Assembly: GCA_023134955.1 (NCBI GenBank)
Contig: JAGLUC010000331.1
Coordinates: 1-6,077 of the forward strand
Source: Methylococcales bacterium
Lineage (GTDB): Bacteria; Pseudomonadota; Gammaproteobacteria; Methylococcales; Methylomonadaceae
Direction: 5' to 3'
Length of the DNA stretch: 6,077 bases
Below are positions 1 through 4,818 of this stretch, in pieces. The notes under the pieces were generated by a model. The model was given only the letters and a program-made list of their open reading frames with translations, searched no databases and was not told the DNA's origin. Made by a program: the position numbers and the translations under genes. Each line of letters opens with the position of its first letter. Within the stretch, counting starts at the first letter, position 1.

Positions 1-25
1 GAACCACCGACCCCGGCATTATGAA
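1..25 (-). other. 3' half of a CAT-anticodon tRNA gene; probable attachment site (att) of an integrated element
   Basis: Read on the minus strand, this is TTCATAA (anticodon loop with CAT), then TGCCG (3' anticodon stem), GGGTC (variable region) and GGTGG-TTC (5' T-stem and start of the T-loop). The window edge cuts off the rest of the T-arm and the acceptor stem. The five bases before the loop (minus strand TCATT) cannot pair with TGCCG, and no D-arm or 5' acceptor strand lies to the right, so this is a 3' tRNA fragment and not a whole gene. Tyrosine recombinases of genomic islands and prophages often cross over in the anticodon loop and leave exactly such a 3' duplication at the far end of the element. 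On that reading the host chromosome is to the left, the element occupies the rest of the window, and the intact tRNA (Met or Ile2 type) is beyond the right end. The tRNA half is seen; the att role is inferred. Confidence 0.6.
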
Positions 26-120
26 AATGAACCTGAGAAACGCACCTCCTTATTAATCAATTACTTATGGCGCTTGCCTGCCCATAATTGACTGTAAATA
101 ACAGTAAAATTGCCTTAATT

Positions 121-138
121 TGGTACAAATCTGGTACA
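121..138 (+). repeat. Tandem TGGTACA site, left copy
   Basis: Two TGGTACA heptamers separated by AATC, so their starts are 11 bp apart, about one helical turn. The 18-bp block recurs with one mismatch at 1482-1499 in the same orientation. It lies about 95 bp inside the tRNA fragment and 143 bp before the small gene at 281. Short direct repeats near an att core are typical of arm-type sites bound by the N-terminal domain of lambda-like integrases. Because each copy also lies upstream of one of the two convergent genes, an operator role for the HTH-like protein between them is the main alternative. Confidence 0.5.
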
Positions 139-280
139 CCCTAGTTTTAAACACTATTCAAATACCAAAGTAATTTGGGTTAAAAAGATGTTTTCCATTT
201 TGTGCCACTGCCGATTGCTCTCGGTTCTTGAGATTATGCACGCGTCAACCGACATATATCATTTTTTTTAGGAGCTTATT

Positions 281-370
281 ATGAGCAAGAACACACCACC
301 AAATGGCCCAAGTACAACTGGTAATCCTTCTGGCGGCGGCCGAGGTAACAATACCCCCAAGGGTAAATAA
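281..370 (+). CDS. Small Gly/Pro/Asn-rich peptide (29 aa), unknown function
   Basis: An ATG frame of 29 codons ending in TAA. The product begins MSKNTPPNGPSTTG and continues with a PSGGGRGNN motif and a basic PKGK tail. It has almost no hydrophobic residues, so it should be soluble and disordered, with no signal peptide or membrane segment. The case for a real gene is strong for its size: AGGAG at 270-274 sits six bases before the ATG, and a hairpin with a U-run (380-420) follows ten bases after the stop, making a complete monocistronic unit. TTGAGA at 228-233 with an AT-rich ACATATAT stretch about 20 bases later is a possible but weak promoter. TCGGTT at 221-226 and AACCGA at 247-252 form an inverted repeat in the 5' region. 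The gene converges with the HTH-like protein gene at 425-1405. I do not recognise a characterised family. The low-complexity composition could suit a nucleic-acid- or partner-binding tail, but that is speculation. Confidence 0.6.
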   Translation: MSKNTPPNGPSTTGNPSGGGRGNNTPKGK

Positions 371-379
371 AGATGTTTT

Positions 380-420
380 ATATTAGTGGGTGATGACTAT
401 CCGTCACTCACTAATATTTT
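380..420 (+). terminator. Rho-independent terminator of the small gene
   Basis: Arms at 380-393 and 404-417 (ATATTAGTG.GTGA against TCAC.CACTAATAT) pair over 14 bases with one G-U wobble around a loop of about 10 bases. TTTT then AAT follows on the plus strand. The U-run is on the plus side only, so it mainly serves the gene ending at 370. The convergent gene ending at 425 reads into the same hairpin from the other side and may also use it. Confidence 0.75.
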
Positions 421-424
421 AATC

Positions 425-1405
425 TTAAATACTATCTGAGATAATGTTTGAATTAACGGGTGTAGGAGTATTAGCTTTTAAGGATTTCCAATACTGGAAG
501 TAGTCGCTATATGAAGACTTAAGATGTTTCTTAAATTCTGAACGCACTTCTTCCTTTGAAGTAAGAAGAATGTAATTAATGATCTCTGATAAATAATATC
601 CTAAGAAGAAACCATCTCTTTCTAGATCATTATCACTCAAATCAGCTAATATTTTTAATGTATCAAAGCTTGGTTTTCCACTATCACTTATTATTTTTCT
701 AATATGCCTCATGGCATCTGCTTCATCAAGATTTGACTCTAAAGAGTATTTAATAGATAGCTCATTGATGCTTGTTAGATTGAGATTCTTCATCCATGAT
801 TTAATCCATACTTTTTTAGGACTATTATCAACAGAAAATAAATCGTTAAATAATGAGTTATGCTCCAATTTTCCATAATGCCATAGTAGCTCTACATCAA
901 AACACGACATGATATATAACAGAACTCTAACTTGAAATATGGAATAATAAGCATGCATTTCATTGTTCGATAGTCCGGCATTCAATGAATTAATTTCATC
1001 TTTTAAAATACTATCTATACTACTGCTTCTAATTAGTTCCTTTATTGCTTCTGGTGAATTGGAGTTCCGCTCAAGTTCTTCATCCAAGAGCCCAAGTTCA
1101 ATAATTGTCTTCCTAAAAACAGGAAACAATTCATCAGGAACCCCACTTGCATTGAAACCTTCTACTAGAACACGCCATGTATTCACTCCATATAAATCTG
1201 AACAAGAATCATAATTTATCTTAGACTGTGAAAGCTGATCATCAATTTTAGAAATTGTCTTCTTTGAAAGGTGATGTTGTCCATTGACAGCATTTAATAG
1301 AGTTTTTTCTGAAATTCCTACTATAGGAGTTACTTGAGAAATTATTTTTCGGGGTAATCCTTTGCCAACTACACGAGCTAACTCTTCAAGTGGGATTAGT
1401 ATCAT
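425..1405 (-). CDS. Hypothetical protein with N-terminal helix-turn-helix-like segment
   Basis: A 326-residue protein, AT-rich in codon use, that I cannot assign to a named family. Residues about 29-58 (GISEKTLLNAVNGQHHLSKK and following, to KIDDQL) have the spacing of a Cro/XRE-type helix-turn-helix: a short turn, a recognition-like helix ending in NG, then a helix with alternating hydrophobics. A second similar pattern, HIRKIISDSGKPSFDTLKIL, lies at about 234-253. The middle (about 90-200) is predicted mostly helical and contains a hydrophobic run, FQVRVLLYIMSCFDVELLW (157-175), that looks like a buried helix and not a membrane segment. The C-terminus is Asn/Ser/Pro-rich. The start at 1405 (ATG ATA CTA) has no clear Shine-Dalgarno sequence, so translation may begin elsewhere or the mRNA may be weakly translated. 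It stands alone, convergent with the small peptide gene, and the repeat at 1482-1499 lies about 77 bases upstream of its start. A DNA-binding regulator or accessory defence protein is possible; the HTH call is by eye. Confidence 0.75.
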   Translation of the reverse strand: MILIPLEELARVVGKGLPRKIISQVTPIVGISEKTLLNAVNGQHHLSKKTISKIDDQLSQSKINYDSCSDLYGVNTWRVLVEGFNASGVPDELFPVFRKTIIELGLLDEELERNSNSPEAIKELIRSSSIDSILKDEINSLNAGLSNNEMHAYYSIFQVRVLLYIMSCFDVELLWHYGKLEHNSLFNDLFSVDNSPKKVWIKSWMKNLNLTSINELSIKYSLESNLDEADAMRHIRKIISDSGKPSFDTLKILADLSDNDLERDGFFLGYYLSEIINYILLTSKEEVRSEFKKHLKSSYSDYFQYWKSLKANTPTPVNSNIISDSI

Positions 1406-1481
1406 TGATTAATTCGATATTGTTTTAGTTTTATTCAAGTTCATGCTGATTCTATATCAACGATTGGTGCACACTAGCATA

Positions 1482-1499
1482 TGGTACAAATCTGGCACA
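1482..1499 (+). repeat. Tandem TGGTACA site, right copy
   Basis: TGGTACA-AATC-TGGCACA, identical to the block at 121-138 except for one T-to-C change, in the same orientation. It is in the upstream region of the leftward gene that starts at 1405. Together the two copies bracket the small-peptide/HTH-like gene pair. Confidence 0.5.
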
Positions 1500-1557
1500 G
1501 TTAAATAATGAATATTTGCTGAGAGTCGTTTTAACTGTTTGATTAAATTGAGAATAA

Positions 1558-1625
1558 AAAGGGGTCGGTGACAAGTAAGAACTATTTACATTATTGAATG
1601 CTTCTCATTTGTCACCGCCCCCTTT
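1558..1625. repeat. Long imperfect hairpin, REP/MITE-like
   Basis: Arms of 24 bases at 1558-1581 and 1602-1625 match at 21 of 24 positions when inverted (outer part AAAGGGG.CGGTGACAA). They enclose a 20-base AT-rich loop. No U-run follows on either strand, so it is not a plain terminator. GGGG-headed hairpins of this kind occur dispersed in gammaproteobacterial genomes and resemble the repeats associated with REP-associated tyrosine transposases, but none is coded here. It abuts the open frame that begins to the right and may have interrupted it. The hairpin is seen; the class is inferred. Confidence 0.55.
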
Positions 1626-1745
1626 AATTACATAACAAAAGGCAATACTAGTGATCAAGGTCGTATACGAGGCAACCGATACAACATAGCTCGCGATGCC
1701 AGACCTCCGAAATCAAGGCTAATTGGTATCTATGCAGCCGATACA

Positions 1746-2003
1746 ATGCACAAACATTTAAACAACTACCTAGATCTAAACCGTAACGAATGGCCAGAAG
1801 GTATCTGGTTTCATCGGTATGGCTTCGGTAGTAATGACAAGAAGGCTTGGGGTAACTTATTTAAAAATATACTTGATGAAGGATTTCAGCTCAAACCACC
1901 ACCCATGAGCCTCCATGGAGCGACATTTCGAAATAGCTGTGTAAAACAGTGGCGAAAAATTCGCGATTATATGGATATAGATTTATCGGATTCATTAAAC
2001 TAA
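1746..2003 (+). CDS. Hypothetical protein fragment (85 codons from first ATG), possible gene remnant
   Basis: The frame from ATG 1746 gives an 85-residue soluble, aromatic- and Trp-rich product (NEWPEGIWFHRYGFGSNDKK near residues 14-33, then KKAWGNLFKNILDEGFQ and a basic CVKQWRKIRDYM near the end). I do not recognise it. The ATG has no ribosome site. The same frame stays open upstream to 1572 (a TGA lies at 1569-1571) and reads as plausible protein (for example DQGRIRGNRYNIARDARPPK) without any ATG, GTG or TTG start that I can find. The simplest reading is the 3' end of a longer gene that lost its 5' part, perhaps where the hairpin at 1558-1625 now stands. A genuine small gene using the ATG at 1746 cannot be excluded. 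It is on the strand opposite to the cassette genes and is followed by palindromes at 2016-2071. Confidence 0.45.
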   Translation: MHKHLNNYLDLNRNEWPEGIWFHRYGFGSNDKKAWGNLFKNILDEGFQLKPPPMSLHGATFRNSCVKQWRKIRDYMDIDLSDSLN

Positions 2004-2015
2004 TAAGCCAGTATT

Positions 2016-2071
2016 CCCGTTACGTATACGTATACGTAACGTCGAGGATAGAATTCCGTATACGTTACGGG
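2016..2071. repeat. Overlapping GTATAC-centred palindromes
   Basis: A perfect 24-bp palindrome occupies 2018-2041 (arms CGTTACGTATAC and its complement). The segment 2016-2030 is also an inverted match, with one mismatch, to 2057-2071 (CGTATACGTTACGGG). Three copies of a CGTTACGTATACG-type half-site are thus arranged so that two mutually exclusive hairpins can form. No U-run follows, so a simple terminator for the frame ending at 2003 is unlikely. A dyad operator or a DNA cruciform-type site is possible. Another CGTATACG lies at 1662-1669. Confidence 0.6.
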
Positions 2072-2134
2072 TATTAGCCGTAACAGTTACCTAGAGCTTA
2101 CCTATAACTACTGGTCAAACATTGGTAGCGCACT

Positions 2135-2244
2135 GGTTAATCTCCGGTTAATCTCCGGTTAATCTCCGGTTAATCTCCGGTTAATCTCCGGTTAATCTCC
2201 GGTTAATCTCCGGTTAATCTCCGGTTAAGTTCCGGTTAAGTTCC
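2135..2244 (+). repeat. 11-bp tandem repeat, ten copies
   Basis: Eight perfect head-to-tail copies of GGTTAATCTCC (2135-2222) are followed by two copies of the variant GGTTAAGTTCC (2223-2244). There are no spacers, so this is a minisatellite-type array and not a CRISPR. The 11-bp period equals roughly one turn of the helix, so any bound protein would load along one face, as at iterons or clustered operators. No open frame uses the array. It ends against a small hairpin at 2242-2255 (TCCGA-CCCC-TCGGA). Copy number is likely to vary between strains. Confidence 0.95.
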
Positions 2245-2349
2245 GACCCCTCGGAGTTCTGTCAATAACTATACGCATCAAACTCAAATTTGACACTGGA
2301 GTCATCAAGAGTAGTAAATTGGTACGAATGACCGTTAACGACGGCGGTC

Positions 2350-2427
2350 TTTTAACGCTTGAACTCAGTTGACCACAATACAGAGCGAAGCGGCGTATTG
2401 TTGGTCAACTGCAGTGACTTGTTGGGC
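2350..2427 (-). repeat. attC: Integron attC site (after the DUF2130 cassette gene)
   Basis: On the minus strand the site begins with R'' GCCCAAC (plus 2421-2427), which fits RYYYAAC. It ends with GTTAAAA (plus 2350-2356), close to GTTRRRY. The inner arms AGTTGACCACAATAC (2367-2381) and GTATTGTTGGTCAACT (2395-2410) pair perfectly apart from one extra T, the kind of extrahelical base that directs strand choice in attC folding. The apical part contains GCGAAGC. It starts 21 bases downstream of the stop of the leftward gene at 2448, as expected for a cassette, and defines the left (distal) end of the recognisable array. Confidence 0.75.
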
Positions 2428-2447
2428 TCAATAGCTACGCTCACAAC

Positions 2448-3857
2448 TTATTCAGTATCGGAAGGCTCTTGATCCTTGAGCTCATCAAACTTAGATGCCA
2501 TCGTAGGGTTGCGCCTAGTCAGCTTCTTGATTGTTACGTCCTGCGCCTTGTTGTTTGCAAGACGAAGGTTCCGATCAGTTCCGAGCAGGGCATCCTTCGT
2601 TTTCTGCAAATGGTCGATTGACTTATCAATCTCATCGATTGCTGTTTCAAATTTCCTAGAGGCAAGGTCATAGTTCTTTGCGAATGCGGTCTTGAATTTA
2701 TCGAGGTCGTTTTCGAAGCTTGTTATGTCGACGTTCTGTGCTTTAACGAGTGCAAGCTCCGTCTTGTATTCAAGCGACTTCATCGACGCGTTACGCAGCA
2801 GCGTAATGATTGGAAGAAAGAACTGCGGCCGAACTATGTACATCTTCGGGTAACGGTGAAACACATCGACGATCCCAGAATTGTAAAGTTCACTGTCGGG
2901 TTCCAGCATAGAGACCAGCACTGCGTATTCGCACCCCTTCTCAGTGCGATCCTTGTCGAGTTCCTTTAGAAAGTCCTCGTTCCTTTTCTTAGCTGCTGTG
3001 GTATCGCTTTCGTTCTTCATTTCAAACATGATCGAAACAATCTCAGTACCAGCTTCGTCCGAGTCGCGAAAAATGTAGTCGCCTTTGCTACCAGTGCTTG
3101 CGTCGTTGTCTTTCTCGAAATAGGCCCTCGGAAACGCTGTCGCTCGAATACGGTTGAACTCGGTTTCGCAGTGCTGTTCAAGAGTTTCACCAACCATCTT
3201 GGTCGACAGACGGGCTTTCATATCTCGGAGACGCTCAATCGCGTCGTCGCGATCCTTGATCTGTGTCTCGTACTTATCCTTAAGCGACTTCTCGGCAAGT
3301 TGCTTTTCAAGCTCCGCTTGCTTAAGGCCGTTCTTTAGTTCGTCGCGCTCCTTCTCAACAATACTGACTGCCTCATTGATTGCGAGCTTCTGCGTAATTT
3401 CTTTGGTATCGAGCTTCGCCTTTAGATCTTGAATCTCTGTGTCCTTCTTCGCAGCGGTCTCTTGGAGTTCCTTCGAGAGCTTGACGTCGGCTAGCTTTGA
3501 AGCGGTTTCATTATCTTGCTTCGCCTGCTTCAGTTCGCTGACAAGCTCGTCGCGTTCTTTTTCCACAGTGTTTAGGGCCTGAGTCACAGCAAGTTTCTGC
3601 GCAGTCTCACCCGCATCTAGTTTCGCCTTCAATTCTTGAATCTCAGCATCCTTGGTAGCGGCAGCCTTCTGCATTTCGCTGCCAACTTTTTCCATAGCGA
3701 GCTCAATCGCATTTAACTTATCCTTCTCGGCCAGCTCAAGCCTCTCATGCAGTTGCTGATCGAATTCGCTATCGCGAACCTGCTTCAGAATATCCGCATA
3801 CCCAGCTTCGTCAACCTTGAATGCCTTCCTGCAGTGTGGGCAGTTGATTTCATGCAT
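2448..3857 (-). CDS. DUF2130 family protein: coiled coil plus predicted PD-(D/E)XK nuclease-like domain
   Basis: A 469-residue protein that I recognise as the DUF2130 type. It opens with a short zinc-knuckle-like motif, INCPHCRKAF (4-13). A long charged coiled coil follows (about 30-220), holding an internal duplication: residues 69-113 and 138-182 are about two-thirds identical (EIQ.LKAKLD...VEKERDEL). After MVGETLEQHCE (221-231) comes a compact domain with GSKGDYIFRD (256-265) and IMFEMKNE (276-283). D260 with E279 and K281 is the pattern of a PD-(D/E)XK active site, and DUF2130 has been proposed to belong to that fold; catalysis is not shown. A second helical stretch fills about 370-430. 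ATG at 3857 is preceded by AAGGAGAGG (3864-3872). It forms a one-gene cassette between the attC-like site at 3874-4027 and the attC at 2350-2427. It is visibly richer in G+C than the neighbouring cassette genes, which fits a separate origin. A role in defence or nucleic-acid processing is inference. Confidence 0.85.
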   Translation of the reverse strand: MHEINCPHCRKAFKVDEAGYADILKQVRDSEFDQQLHERLELAEKDKLNAIELAMEKVGSEMQKAAATKDAEIQELKAKLDAGETAQKLAVTQALNTVEKERDELVSELKQAKQDNETASKLADVKLSKELQETAAKKDTEIQDLKAKLDTKEITQKLAINEAVSIVEKERDELKNGLKQAELEKQLAEKSLKDKYETQIKDRDDAIERLRDMKARLSTKMVGETLEQHCETEFNRIRATAFPRAYFEKDNDASTGSKGDYIFRDSDEAGTEIVSIMFEMKNESDTTAAKKRNEDFLKELDKDRTEKGCEYAVLVSMLEPDSELYNSGIVDVFHRYPKMYIVRPQFFLPIITLLRNASMKSLEYKTELALVKAQNVDITSFENDLDKFKTAFAKNYDLASRKFETAIDEIDKSIDHLQKTKDALLGTDRNLRLANNKAQDVTIKKLTRRNPTMASKFDELKDQEPSDTE

Positions 3858-3873
3858 ATCTAATTCCTCTCCT

Positions 3874-4027
3874 TATCAACGAATATACGTATGGGTGCAT
3901 TCTTTGGCGCTTCGGTGACTTTCAGCAATTTATCAATGGTACCGAACGTCCGAAATAAGTGGCGGTGCGTTTCTTGCGAAGTCCAAGCTACCGCCTTTTG
4001 CTGGCGAACCTAATTGACTTGATAGGC
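3874..4027 (-). repeat. Long degenerate attC-like site
   Basis: On the minus strand it opens with GCCTATC (plus 4021-4027; one base off RYYYAAC), three bases after the stop of the gene at 4031. It closes with GTTGATA (plus 3874-3880), 16 bases before the next ATG. The outer TATCAA and TTGATA are exact complements. A central hairpin has arms GGCGGT and ACCGCC with an inner CTTG/CAAG around GACTTCG. At about 154 bases it is long, within the range of Vibrio-type repeats, but the inner boxes pair poorly. Position and cassette spacing argue for attC; the sequence alone is weak. Confidence 0.4.
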
Positions 4028-4030
4028 ATT

Positions 4031-4300
4031 TTATCTTTTCTCCTTTAGCCATTTCCAAAATTCTTTCGATATCCATCCTTGACGGTCAGTAGTATCCAAG
4101 CGACATATGAAAAGGTTGCCGCCAGGCTCTACCAGCGGTTGTAAACGTTCTTGCCATTTGTTCGCATCGGAAGATGTATAGACTACCCAGTAGCTGGTGT
4201 TTAATCTAAACCAATCAAGTGCCAGATCCATTTTATCCTCTACTTTATCAGCATCTATACCCTTTTTAGTAGAAATGTAAATACTATAATATGAAGCCAC
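4031..4300 (-). CDS. Small SinR-family / Cas2-like ferredoxin-fold protein (89 aa)
   Basis: An 89-residue protein with the layout of the small proteins annotated as SinR family, which share a ferredoxin-like fold with Cas2 and VapD. There is a first strand, MASYYSIYIS (1-10), a helix (about 16-30), a second strand, SYWVVYTSS (36-44), a helix with NKWQERLQPLVEPGG (47-61), a strand, NLFICRLD (62-69), and a C-terminal WISKEFWKWLKEK. The family match is by eye and from memory. Nuclease activity should not be assumed, because the usual Cas2 catalytic Asp after strand 1 is not evident. The start is GTG at 4300, chosen because MASYYSIYIS aligns with the family N-terminus and because AAGGAGAA sits just upstream, inside the end of the preceding gene. 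The preceding stop is two bases away, so translation is probably coupled. Both genes share one cassette that ends with the attC-like site at 3874-4027. Confidence 0.75.
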   Translation of the reverse strand: MASYYSIYISTKKGIDADKVEDKMDLALDWFRLNTSYWVVYTSSDANKWQERLQPLVEPGGNLFICRLDTTDRQGWISKEFWKWLKEKR

Positions 4301-4302
4301 GA

Positions 4303-4737
4303 TTATTCTCCTTGCTCATTACTAGCAGAGGTTAATCGATTATTTTCTGGTTTATCTGGCTTAAGAGCATTTGCCTTTTCTTCTTCACTATCAGTAATAG
4401 GCTCTGCTAGAGTTTTATCACTTTGATCTACGTTGATAACACGCTCGTTTTTACTTCCTAGACGCAATTGTTCATGGACTAGAAATTCAGCACCCTCTAG
4501 CAGTGCAGCTTGAGGGTTTTTGTCTGCAAACGAAATTAGTCTCCAAATCATTACAAAACATAATATGAATATAAAAAATAGAGCTAGAACAGAAATCCAC
4601 GGGATTTGAACAGACCATGAAATTGCTGCCATGGATAAAGCGACAATTATTAGCACAATGGATACTTTACCGACGACACCGCCTTTAAGCTTAACCTTTG
4701 AGACGCTGCCTAGAATTTCTTCTACATTAAATGTCAT
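4303..4737 (-). CDS. Two-TM membrane protein of unknown function (144 aa)
   Basis: Residues about 24-42 (VSIVLIIVALSMAAISWSV) and 47-68 (WISVLALFFIFILCFVMIWRLI) form a membrane hairpin. An amphipathic N-terminus (1-23) precedes it. A conserved-looking juxtamembrane stretch, FADKNPQAALLEGAEFLVHE (70-89), and a polar, acidic, probably disordered tail (about 95-144) follow. With Lys-rich N-terminal and Arg/Lys-containing C-terminal flanks, both ends are likely cytoplasmic. I do not know a function. The leader is only about 24 bases from the attC crossover (4756-4762) to the ATG, which is normal for cassettes. The downstream gene starts two bases after its stop, and the last codons (Gln-Gly-Glu) carry that gene's ribosome site. 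This suggests that the membrane protein and the SinR/Cas2-like protein act together. Confidence 0.8.
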   Translation of the reverse strand: MTFNVEEILGSVSKVKLKGGVVGKVSIVLIIVALSMAAISWSVQIPWISVLALFFIFILCFVMIWRLISFADKNPQAALLEGAEFLVHEQLRLGSKNERVINVDQSDKTLAEPITDSEEEKANALKPDKPENNRLTSASNEQGE

Positions 4738-4755
4738 ATTTCTATCTCATTTTTT

Positions 4756-4818
4756 GCCTAACGTTAAGGGTAATGAGCGCGACGGTTTTTCGCGTTGCAC
4801 TTGACCCGCTTGTTAACT
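4756..4818 (-). repeat. attC: Integron attC site between two cassettes
   Basis: A compact site of about 60 bases, the classical length. On the minus strand it starts around AGTTAAC (plus 4812-4818) and ends with GTTAGGC (plus 4756-4762), a perfect GTTRRRY core. TAAC/GTTA, GGGT/ACCC and CGCGA/TCGCG pair in order, separated by unpaired spacers. The stop codon of the upstream gene (4813-4815) lies inside the first box, and the next gene starts 19 bases after the last box. Confidence 0.75.

Noticed and set aside
963..1214. Open frame of 83 codons on the plus strand.
   Set aside because: It lies wholly inside the 326-residue gene on the other strand, has Ser/Leu-rich shadow composition and no ribosome site.
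1561..1570. GGGGTCGGTG matches part of the tRNA/att core read from 1-25, suggesting a second att site.
   Set aside because: Only ten bases match, the orientation is opposite to that needed for a direct att repeat, and the bases belong to a hairpin arm that explains them better.
1651..1689. Short GTG frame on the plus strand.
   Set aside because: It has only 12 codons and no ribosome site.
2135..2244. Repeat array considered as a CRISPR.
   Set aside because: Units are 11 bp, head to tail with no spacers, and no cas genes are present.
2330..2353. GACCG...CGGTC hairpin followed by TTTT, considered as a terminator.
   Set aside because: The stem is only about five pairs and the T-run is part of the attC end box; no rightward gene ends nearby.
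2476..3432. Two plus-strand frames (2476-2673 and 3154-3432).
   Set aside because: They are antisense shadows of the DUF2130 gene, rich in Ser, Arg and Phe, mirroring its Glu/Lys/Ala codons.
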